IMG/VR virus record: IMGVR_UViG_3300028891_000081 | Location: 62,001 to 126,000 of that record | Direction: 5' to 3' (one strand) | DNA from: a virus | Length of the DNA: 64,000 bases | Shown here: in pieces, positions 7,672-14,568 of the stretch | Layout of the letters: each line of letters opens with the position of its first letter | How positions within the stretch are numbered: position 1 is the first letter of the stretch | Notes under the pieces: generated by a model | Told to the model about the DNA's origin: nothing | What the model saw: the letters and a program-made list of their open reading frames with translations, nothing else | The model's database searches: none | Translations under genes and position numbers: made by a program

Positions 7672-8328
7672 ATGACAATACTAGTGGACAGCAGAGAACC
7701 CAAGCACATACCGGCTAAGCTCAGGGCTATGGGTATAGAAGTGAAGGTTAGGGAGCTTGAAGTAGGAGACTACCAGATAGGGGAGTCCCTTGTAATAGAA
7801 CGTAAGACCATAGATGACTTCATAAGTTCAGTACAGAACAAGAGGCTTTATGAGCAGCTATACATGCTATCCAAGAGCTGTGACAAGCCCCTTCTATATC
7901 TTATTGGGGTATATCCAAGAAGGCCTCCCTTAAGGAGGATAGGTAAGAGACTTGTACCTGTAGATCTGGATTCATTCCTTAGGACACAGAAAGTCATAAG
8001 CTACTATTCCTTCAAGGTTCCAGTCATACATGTAGGTTCAGAAAATGATTTCATTAAAGATTTACTTGAGTACTACAAGAAATCTAACAAGCCAGCTGCC
8101 CTCAGACCAGTAAAGGCTGTCAAGAGGGAACGTACCATAGAAGAAATAACATTTGATGTGTTGTCATGTATCCCAAGGATAGGGAGGAAGACAGCTGCTT
8201 GTCTAGCCTCCAACTATAAGCTTTCAGAGATAGTCTCCATGTCAAGAGAAGAGCTGGTCAACCTGAATGTTAATGGTAGAAAGCTTGGTAAGGGAGGTGA
8301 ACGTATCTATAATGTCTTTCATACTTGA
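7672..8328 (+). CDS. ERCC4-domain nuclease (XPF/Hef/Mus81 family)
   Basis: Structure-specific endonuclease of the XPF/MUS81/Hef family without helicase domain. The ERCC4 core is at the N-terminus: VDSREP (residues 4-9), VGDY near 31 and the catalytic IERKTIDD near 42 (ERK-x3-D). Residues about 155-218 hold tandem helix-hairpin-helix motifs (CIPRIGRKTAACL, LNVNGRKLGKGG). Such proteins cut branched DNA such as flaps and forks. About 218 aa, like the short crenarchaeal XPF. ATG 7672 fits GAGGAG at 7657-7662 better than the TTG at 7666. Works logically with RadA and PolB. Confidence 0.9.
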   Translation: MTILVDSREPKHIPAKLRAMGIEVKVRELEVGDYQIGESLVIERKTIDDFISSVQNKRLYEQLYMLSKSCDKPLLYLIGVYPRRPPLRRIGKRLVPVDLDSFLRTQKVISYYSFKVPVIHVGSENDFIKDLLEYYKKSNKPAALRPVKAVKRERTIEEITFDVLSCIPRIGRKTAACLASNYKLSEIVSMSREELVNLNVNGRKLGKGGERIYNVFHT

Positions 8329-8366
8329 GAATATCCTGGAGTGTTTTATGGTCATGCAAATGACAC

Positions 8367-8377
8367 TGTTTAAAAAG
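8367..8377 (+). promoter_or_regulatory. possible TATA-box promoter
   Basis: TGTTTAAAAAG lies about 25 bp before the strong AAAGGAGGGTGATG of the next gene, in one of the few gaps (66 bp) of the block. A start of transcription near 8395 would give a nearly leaderless message, so the call is tentative. Confidence 0.35.
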
Positions 8378-8397
8378 AAAGAAAGGAGGGTGATGTG

Positions 8398-9411
8398 ATG
8401 AGTGTAGAGATACCTGAAAAGATAATGGAGAGACTCAAGAAACGAGCTAAGCAGTTTGGTGTGAGTGTAGACGAGCTAAGACAGGAAATGCTTGAATACC
8501 TACCTGTAGTAGCTGAGGAATATCCAGAGGTAAAGAGCAACATTAAACGTCTGCAGCTAGCATATAGGAAGCTAAAGGCCAGACTAGAGAAAGAAGAGGG
8601 TAGCATACTGTCTCCCAGCATAATGTACTCAGCTTTCTTCATAGGAGAGAGTGGTCTACAGAACACAGCTGAACAGATGATTGCCAAGATAAAGAGGATG
8701 CCTAAGGAGGAACAAGCTAAGTACCATCCAGATCCAAATACATGGCTAGATTACAGGGAAGACAGGGACACTTACATGAAGCCTATAGAGGGAGTAGATC
8801 ATAGGACATACTATGGTATAGGTAGCACCGGTAGGCAGATAGACAAGTCCAGAGTAAAGTTCCTGAAGCTTGAGGCTTGGGACAAAGCTGCTACCAGCCT
8901 AAGCCCAGAGCTTGGGACTGTGTACTGCTTCAGGGCCATAGACAGGGCAGGGGATAGACAGCTTCCACACTATGAGCTGTCGGCTAGCTCAGTAACTAGA
9001 CTGAGGAAGCTTGAAGTTCAGCCTTCACCAGAGGAGCTTGAGTGGTTCATAAGGAACTGTGGTAAGGAGATCTATAGGCTAAATGATCTAGAGATGGTTT
9101 ATCTCACACACTTCAAGAGAGCTGGTAGAGAGAACAGAGAGCCAGTGTTCATAGAGGCAGATGTGTACAGCATAATATTCAGGGAAGACAAACAGAACAT
9201 TATTGGTCTGGACGATGAGATGGAAGGAGAGGAATACAAGGCTGTAGGATATCTGGCTAACCATCTACCGGTAAAATTCAAGGAAGCTGATAGACTGATA
9301 ATCCTTGGGGAGCTAGGAGAGGTTACAGTGAGAGGCACAAAGTCGATAGTGGTTTTCATTAAGGGGTACTTCAAGATTCCTGGAACTAGCCAGTCAATAT
9401 ACTTTGCATAG
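8398..9411 (+). CDS. hypothetical protein, possible OB-fold ssDNA-binding protein
   Basis: 337 residues. The N-terminus (IPEKIMERLKKRAKQFGVSVDELRQEML, to about 80) is helical and charged, like a small oligomerisation or ribbon-helix region. From about 140 the sequence is strand-rich with two segments reminiscent of OB folds (VKFLKLEAWDK ... GTVYCFRAI; and RLIILGELGEVTVRG ... IVVFIKGYF). I do not recognise a family. The position between the ERCC4 nuclease and the ParB-like and PolB genes, where a replicating virus needs a single-strand binding protein, supports that guess. A GTG/ATG pair at 8395/8398 follows AAAGGAGGG. Confidence 0.45.
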   Translation: MSVEIPEKIMERLKKRAKQFGVSVDELRQEMLEYLPVVAEEYPEVKSNIKRLQLAYRKLKARLEKEEGSILSPSIMYSAFFIGESGLQNTAEQMIAKIKRMPKEEQAKYHPDPNTWLDYREDRDTYMKPIEGVDHRTYYGIGSTGRQIDKSRVKFLKLEAWDKAATSLSPELGTVYCFRAIDRAGDRQLPHYELSASSVTRLRKLEVQPSPEELEWFIRNCGKEIYRLNDLEMVYLTHFKRAGRENREPVFIEADVYSIIFREDKQNIIGLDDEMEGEEYKAVGYLANHLPVKFKEADRLIILGELGEVTVRGTKSIVVFIKGYFKIPGTSQSIYFA

Positions 9412-9421
9412 GGTGGCCAAT

Positions 9422-9820
9422 ATGAACAGGGCAAAAACAATAGACCAGCTAAGGGGTCTGCTAGAGAAGGCTAAGGAGGAAGGTCTAGTAGAAGACATGG
9501 GAAGCCTAGCTAGATACAATAAGTGTCTAGCTAAGCTTCTCTATTTTTATTACAACCTGTTTGTTATATCTCCTATCCACATGTTCTCTGATCCTACTAG
9601 TGAAGATGTCTTTGGTAGGAATAGAAGGATTGTGGATACCGGCACTATAATGAGGCTAGCTAAGAAGATGGACATGGAGGTTACCAATTATTCAGCTTAC
9701 TATTATTCCAAGGCTATAGAGATCTTGTGCAGACTGGTTGAGCTTGAGTCCCAATGTAATAAGATAATCATGAAGTACTACATGTCTATTCAGAGTAAAG
9801 GAGGTGGAAAGAAGAAATGA
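9422..9820 (+). CDS. hypothetical protein, 132 aa
   Basis: Mostly helical protein with a Tyr-rich central part (LLYFYYNLFVISP, NYSAYYYSKAIEIL) and a basic Gly/Lys tail (SKGGGKKK) whose codons hold the AAAGGAGGTG ribosome-binding site of the ParB-like gene. No family recognised. ATG 9422 is preferred (AGGGTGG 6 bp upstream) to an in-frame TTG at 9404. Confidence 0.5.
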   Translation: MNRAKTIDQLRGLLEKAKEEGLVEDMGSLARYNKCLAKLLYFYYNLFVISPIHMFSDPTSEDVFGRNRRIVDTGTIMRLAKKMDMEVTNYSAYYYSKAIEILCRLVELESQCNKIIMKYYMSIQSKGGGKKK

Positions 9821-10707
9821 GCTTGATACCACCAGGAAAGAAATGGGATGTAGAGAGGGAAGAGGAAGAATGGGAGATACTATTTATAGACCCTAAAGAG
9901 ATAAAGGGAGTGTCACCATACAATGCCAGGAAGACATTGCCAGAGCTTGACCTAGAAGGACTGGTTACTTCGATGAGGGAGCTTGGTATAAACACCAGGC
10001 CTATAATACTTGACCAGAACATGGAGGTTATAGAAGGATCAAGAAGATATAGGGCAGCTCTGAGGGCTGGACTACCAAAGGTGTTTTGTCTAAGGAAGAA
10101 GATGAGTGAGCTTGAAGCCAGGATACGTTCATTCCTGGAAAACGAGCTTTCACTTTCGTTGACAAATAGAGACAGGTACTTCTTTGTCAAGTCTATGAGA
10201 AACCTTAGAAGGGAGGAGCTAGCTGACATCATAGGGGTGTCTCCTAGGACAATAAGTGAATGGGCAGGATACGAGAAGCTGCCTGAGGTGGTCAAGGACA
10301 GTCCTATAGAGGAAGAGCTGCTTACCCAGTCTCAAAGAAGAACTAAGCTGCTTATCTCCACACTCAAGAGTCCAGCATTCCAGAACAAGCCTGAAGCTGC
10401 TCTCAAGCTTGCTGAAGCTGCAGCTAAAGGCAAGCTGACAGATAGAGATCTTGAGGACATCCAGAAGGAAGCCAAGGCTGGCACACTTGATGAATACACA
10501 ACAGAGAAGATTGAGAAGAAGATAAAGGAAGCTGAACAAAGGGTTAAAGGTGAGATGTACCATGTCAGGCTTACAAGAGAAGAATACCAGGATGCAGCTA
10601 GAGCTGTGAAGCTAGAGAGACCTGGACAGCTAATGGTAGATGTAATCAAGGACGTGTTCATGGAATGGGTATACTCCACCCTTAGGAAGCATGGGATGAT
10701 ACGATGA
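9817..10707 (+). CDS. ParB-like domain protein with HTH
   Basis: ParB/Srx-fold protein. Residues about 25-80 show the N-terminal ParB domain: YNARKTLPELDLEGLVTSM, then RPIILDQNMEVIEGSRRYRAAL, where GSRRYRA corresponds to the GERRxRA CTP/NTP-binding box. Residues about 125-150 are a helix-turn-helix (REELADIIGVSPRTISEWAGY). The C-terminal third is charged and helical (EKIEKKIKEAEQ). Chromosomal ParB clamps load at parS palindromes; viral relatives can also be regulators or nickases. No ParA is visible. The dispersed palindrome described in this window is a candidate binding site, which is inference. Confidence 0.8.
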   Translation: MSLIPPGKKWDVEREEEEWEILFIDPKEIKGVSPYNARKTLPELDLEGLVTSMRELGINTRPIILDQNMEVIEGSRRYRAALRAGLPKVFCLRKKMSELEARIRSFLENELSLSLTNRDRYFFVKSMRNLRREELADIIGVSPRTISEWAGYEKLPEVVKDSPIEEELLTQSQRRTKLLISTLKSPAFQNKPEAALKLAEAAAKGKLTDRDLEDIQKEAKAGTLDEYTTEKIEKKIKEAEQRVKGEMYHVRLTREEYQDAARAVKLERPGQLMVDVIKDVFMEWVYSTLRKHGMIR

Positions 10708-10916
10708 AGATAAGGATTGAGCTTGACACTCTAGAGAGTATGACTGCTACTGTATACTTTGATGACTCCAAAGTGGAAGGTATCTACGATCTTCTTTTAT
10801 ATCTCAAGCCTTCCTCTCCTCCCCTCATAGTCATTAACATCCCCAGAGCACTGGGTGAAATGCTTGAGAAAGGATATATAGAATATCTGAAGGAAAGGAT
10901 AGCTGAGGAACTATGA
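10704..10916 (+). CDS. small hypothetical protein, 70 aa
   Basis: 70 residues with an alpha/beta look (KIRIELDTLESMTATVYFDD, then a Pro-rich turn and PRALGEMLEKGYIEYLKERIAEEL). No family recognised. It overlaps both the ParB-like gene (ATGA) and PolB (ATGAG), so it is embedded in the replication operon and may be a polymerase accessory; that is inference from position only. Confidence 0.5.
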   Translation: MKIRIELDTLESMTATVYFDDSKVEGIYDLLLYLKPSSPPLIVINIPRALGEMLEKGYIEYLKERIAEEL

Positions 10917-13456
10917 GGCTTGCAGTGACAGCTGTTGATCAGAGGATAGAGCATGGTTCATCGGTTATCTACATATTCTGTAGAGACAGAAGCTCCAGGA
11001 GATACATTATAAGAGACGACAGCTTTGAACCCTATTTCTATATGAGAAGGGAGGACTATGAACATGTTAAATGGAGACCAGAGGAGCTGGAGAAGATAAA
11101 GAGGATAGAACATCAGGGCCCCAATGGAGAAGTATTCAGGCTGTTAGATGCTTCAGCTCCTGGAGTCAAGATAATAACCAAGCTGCCAAAGTACGTTAGG
11201 GAGCTAAAGGTAGCATTGTATAATAGACGTAGTAAACGGTATCCCAGGGGGATAGAAAGCTATGAAGCTGACATCAAGTTTCCATACAGGTATGTAATAG
11301 ACAAGGGGATTACTGACGGTGTAGAGGTAGATGACAAATATCTGGAATGGTGTCTTAAACATCCTGAGCTGACTAAGGGATACATTGTATGGTCGGACAA
11401 ATACTGTAGGGCATGTACTCTGGATTATGAGCCTCCATTAAGGAAGCTTTTTGTAGACATTGAGTGTTACGGTAAGGTACCCAAGGACAAAGCTAAAGTT
11501 CCGGTCATAATCATAGGATGCTACGATAGCTTTGAGGGGGAATACCATGTGTTTTACTGGAGAAAGGATAAGAGCTCGTATTCCTCAAGGAATATCCATT
11601 ACTATGAAAATGAGAGAGACATGTTCTCAGCTTTCCTAGTATATCTGAGAGATATAGATCCAGACCTTATTATTTCGTTTACTAAGTTTGACATGGCATA
11701 CCTTATCAAACGTATGAGGAAGCTCAAGCTGGATGTGAGGATGCTTTCCTCCATTGGAACAGTCTCTACATGGTCAGCTGAAAAGATAAGCTTAGGGGGA
11801 TGCCATTACCTTGACCTTAACGAGATATACTCCATAGTTGTAGGAGGAAGGAAGTTCCAGACTCTGGATGCTATTAGTAGGAAGGAGCTTGGATATGGTA
11901 AAAGGAGACTGTATACTGACATTGACAAGGTATGGGACAGTTCATATCTCGATGTTATATACTACAACCTTAGAGACGTACTCTTAATCAAGAACCTGGA
12001 CAAGGAGCTTGACCTTATAGAATATGTTGACACTGTTAGGAGACTCTCCGGTCTGGACTTCAATGATGCCATGTACCCCTCAAGGGTGGCTGACATCTCC
12101 TATCTAAGGTTGCTTCATGGAAAGATAGCTCTCAGAACCAGACCTATAGAGAAGGTTAGGAGGTCGTATTCTGGAGCTACAGTGTTTGAGGCTAAGAGAG
12201 GGATATACAACAGTGTATGCTTGATGGACTTCAGCTCAATGTATGTGAACATAATAAAGAGCTTCAACATTGGCTGGAACACATTCGATGAGGTAGCTGG
12301 AGAAATAGAGGTAACACCGGAATGGAAATACCTTAGACCTGAGGTAGAGAAGAGCTGGACTGTAGAGATACTTGACAAGCTAGCTCCCCTACTTGAAGAA
12401 AACAAAAGACAGATAGAGAAAGCTAAGAAGGAAAGGGACTTTGACATGGTGGAGAGACTAAAGAGGAGAAGGCTAGCTCTCAAGTCCATTGTCCATGGTT
12501 CATACGGCTTCTATGGTTTCAGTGGTAATGTAGAAAAGAAGTTCCCAGCTGCCAGATTGTATTCCTATAAGATAGCTGAGAGCATCACTACCATTGGTAG
12601 AACATTGCTCCTGAAGATCAAGGAAATAATAGAGAGCTTCGGGTATACAGTGATATTTGGAGACACAGACTCAATAGCTTTTGTACTTAAAACCAAGGAC
12701 TATAAAGAGGAGTCTGCAAGGATAAGGGACATGATCCATCGGGAGCTCCATAAGTTCATATCAGAGAAGTGGAGCATTGATCCGTCCAGCTTTAGACTGG
12801 ACATAGAGGACTACTTCAAGAGGATAATAATATTCACAAAGAAACGTTATGCTGGACTAACAGTGGATGGCAGGAAAATATACAAGGGGATAGAGCTGGT
12901 AAGAAGGGATCAGTCTGAGCTTACTGAGATAGTACAACGTAACGTACTTGACATGGTGTTTAATGACAGTGCCATAGAGGATATCAAGAAGTATGTGATA
13001 AGAGAGATAGAGATGATGAGTAAGTATCCACTGGAGAAAATAGCTATCACTGGCATCCTTAGACAACCAAGGGACTCCTATGACAAGGCTATTGTAACTC
13101 TGAAAGCTTTTGAGTTTGCAAGACAAGTACTGGGTCTAGACATTGAAGAAGGTGAGAGGTTCTTTTATGTGTACATCAAACCATACAGATACAAACGGAT
13201 AGTTCTTAACCTGACTGTAGAGAAGGGGTCTAAGAGACATATAAAGAAAGAAATATTTTCTGACGTTGCTGGTTTCCTTCAAGCTTCAGATCTTGAAAGA
13301 GCTGAATATCCAATAGAGATAGACAGGGACAGGATGTTAGTAAGGACTATAAAGAACAAAGTAGAAGATATATTGGAGATGATAGGTACGTCATGGAAGG
13401 AAGTATTCAATTCGACATATACACAGAGAAAGTCCAGACTAGACTTTTACTTGTAG
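10913..13456 (+). CDS. polB: family B DNA polymerase
   Basis: Replicative family B DNA polymerase, 847 aa. The 3'-5' exonuclease motifs are VDIECYG (D182, E184), SFTKFDMAYL near 250 (Exo II) and YYNLRDVL near 360 (Exo III). Polymerase motif A is DFSSMYVNII (D439), motif B is KSIVHGSYG (K524) and motif C is FGDTDS (D584, D586); KKRYAG near 645 follows. Motif B is unusual, with His-Gly where Asn-Ser is typical. No intein. It follows an overlapping 70-aa gene and sits with RadA, ParB-like and nuclease genes, forming a self-supplied replication module. Contains a dispersed palindrome copy at 11640-11656. Confidence 0.95.
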   Translation: MRLAVTAVDQRIEHGSSVIYIFCRDRSSRRYIIRDDSFEPYFYMRREDYEHVKWRPEELEKIKRIEHQGPNGEVFRLLDASAPGVKIITKLPKYVRELKVALYNRRSKRYPRGIESYEADIKFPYRYVIDKGITDGVEVDDKYLEWCLKHPELTKGYIVWSDKYCRACTLDYEPPLRKLFVDIECYGKVPKDKAKVPVIIIGCYDSFEGEYHVFYWRKDKSSYSSRNIHYYENERDMFSAFLVYLRDIDPDLIISFTKFDMAYLIKRMRKLKLDVRMLSSIGTVSTWSAEKISLGGCHYLDLNEIYSIVVGGRKFQTLDAISRKELGYGKRRLYTDIDKVWDSSYLDVIYYNLRDVLLIKNLDKELDLIEYVDTVRRLSGLDFNDAMYPSRVADISYLRLLHGKIALRTRPIEKVRRSYSGATVFEAKRGIYNSVCLMDFSSMYVNIIKSFNIGWNTFDEVAGEIEVTPEWKYLRPEVEKSWTVEILDKLAPLLEENKRQIEKAKKERDFDMVERLKRRRLALKSIVHGSYGFYGFSGNVEKKFPAARLYSYKIAESITTIGRTLLLKIKEIIESFGYTVIFGDTDSIAFVLKTKDYKEESARIRDMIHRELHKFISEKWSIDPSSFRLDIEDYFKRIIIFTKKRYAGLTVDGRKIYKGIELVRRDQSELTEIVQRNVLDMVFNDSAIEDIKKYVIREIEMMSKYPLEKIAITGILRQPRDSYDKAIVTLKAFEFARQVLGLDIEEGERFFYVYIKPYRYKRIVLNLTVEKGSKRHIKKEIFSDVAGFLQASDLERAEYPIEIDRDRMLVRTIKNKVEDILEMIGTSWKEVFNSTYTQRKSRLDFYL
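11640..11656 (+). repeat. dispersed palindrome TATATCYGAGAGATATA
   Basis: Exact copy (Y=T) inside polB, read as VYLRDID. Confidence 0.85.
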
Positions 13457-13466
13457 AGGGATGGGA

Positions 13467-13682
13467 ATGAATAACTGGAGAAACAGAACCTATAGAGAGA
13501 TAATCATCTACAACATAGAAGAGCTGGAAAAGAGGAGAGCTAGAACCAAGGACAGAGAAGAGAAGGGAAGGATAAACAGGACCATACAAGCTCTTCTCTC
13601 TGACTTAAGTGACTATGAGAGAACGTCCGGAACAATGTTAGCTTCTCTGGACGATATCTTAAGATACTTCTTTGAGGGGTGA
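13467..13682 (+). CDS. small charged helical protein, 71 aa
   Basis: Short, Arg/Glu-rich, largely helical protein (EELEKRRARTKDREEKGRINR) with no recognised family. ATG 13467 lies 8 bp after GAGGG; an ATG at 13461 is also possible. It ends by overlapping the ribosome-binding site (GAGGGGTGA) of the next zinc-ribbon gene. Confidence 0.5.
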   Translation: MNNWRNRTYREIIIYNIEELEKRRARTKDREEKGRINRTIQALLSDLSDYERTSGTMLASLDDILRYFFEG

Positions 13683-13686
13683 TAGT

Positions 13687-13872
13687 ATGCCTAAACCAGT
13701 AGAGAAAAATGGTAAGTATTACTGTCCCTATTGTCATGTTGAGCTTAGCTCCTCAGCTGTAAGATACTACAAGGTTGTTAAGGGAGCATACAAAGGAGCT
13801 ACAGAGTATAAAGAGACAACTTGGGAATGTAAGGAATGTGGGTATAGCTACTGGATAAAGGAAGAGATATAG
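13687..13872 (+). CDS. small zinc-ribbon protein, 61 aa
   Basis: A single zinc ribbon: YYCPYCHVEL near residue 12 and WECKECGYSYW near 48, separated by a strand-rich segment, like a TFIIS/transposase-type ribbon. ATG 13687 follows GAGGGGTGATAGT. Probably binds nucleic acid or RNA polymerase; not provable here. Confidence 0.6.
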   Translation: MPKPVEKNGKYYCPYCHVELSSSAVRYYKVVKGAYKGATEYKETTWECKECGYSYWIKEEI

Positions 13873-13902
13873 CTCCACTCTGAGCAAGCCAGAGGTGGGG
13901 AT

Positions 13903-14184
13903 ATGAAGACCAGCAAGACACGTATTATATGCCCACTATGTAAGAAAAACAACCTTGAGATAATGTTTGAAAAGCATAGAAGATTGAGTACTAAGATACC
14001 ATGGCTGGTATGTTCAAGATGTGGCTTTGTAACCACCACACTTAACCTTTCTGAAAAGGCACTTGAGAGGGCTGCAATACGGGCTCTGATAAACTACTTT
14101 GAGAAAGGTCATAAAAACTTAAGCCTTGTAGACCCAGATGTACTGAAGAGAGCTAAAGAAGTGTACATTATGGAGGTGTTGTAA
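13903..14184 (+). CDS. zinc-ribbon protein, 93 aa
   Basis: N-terminal zinc ribbon (ICPLCKKN and VCSRCGFVT) followed by a helical part. The C-terminal codons (ATGGAGGTGTTGTAA) contain the GGAGGTG ribosome-binding site of the RNase H gene, which explains the terminal MEVL. GTGGGG-type ribosome-binding site precedes its ATG. No specific family. Confidence 0.58.
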   Translation: MKTSKTRIICPLCKKNNLEIMFEKHRRLSTKIPWLVCSRCGFVTTTLNLSEKALERAAIRALINYFEKGHKNLSLVDPDVLKRAKEVYIMEVL

Positions 14185-14186
14185 GC

Positions 14187-14555
14187 TTGAAGATTTACTG
14201 TGACGGTTCTGGAGGATATAGACCAAAGTTTGGATATTATGTAGAGGACAATGAGAAGGTGAGGATAGAATATAGAACCAAATTTATGACTGGCAATGAA
14301 GCTGAATACAGAGCTGTACTCCTGGCTCTAAAGTATGTGATGAAAGAAGGGAACGACAAGGAGATAGAAATATTGTCTGACAGTAAGGTAGTAATCAATC
14401 AGCTAAACCATCTATGGCACATCAAGTCTGGAAAGCTTAGGAGTCTAGCTGTTGAGGTGTGGTCTATAATAGAAACCTTAAAATCAAGAGGATACTCTAT
14501 TCTTCTAACATGGGTACCAAGAAGTGAAAACAAGATGGGTAAAGCTCTTGGTTGA
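14187..14555 (+). CDS. RNase H-like protein
   Basis: RNase HI-fold protein, 122 aa. The N-terminal strand KIYCDGSGGYRP supplies the first Asp, TGNEAEYRAVLLAL the Glu, and ILSDSKVVINQL the second Asp. The end, ILLTWVPRSENKMGKALG, aligns with the last motif W-V-x-R-x-x-N-x-x-A-D, but the fourth acidic residue is replaced by Lys and the protein stops soon after. Activity on RNA-DNA hybrids (primer removal) is likely but may be reduced. TTG start 8 bp after GGAGGTG. Confidence 0.8.
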   Translation: MKIYCDGSGGYRPKFGYYVEDNEKVRIEYRTKFMTGNEAEYRAVLLALKYVMKEGNDKEIEILSDSKVVINQLNHLWHIKSGKLRSLAVEVWSIIETLKSRGYSILLTWVPRSENKMGKALG

Positions 14556-14568
14556 GGGAGGTGTAAAG

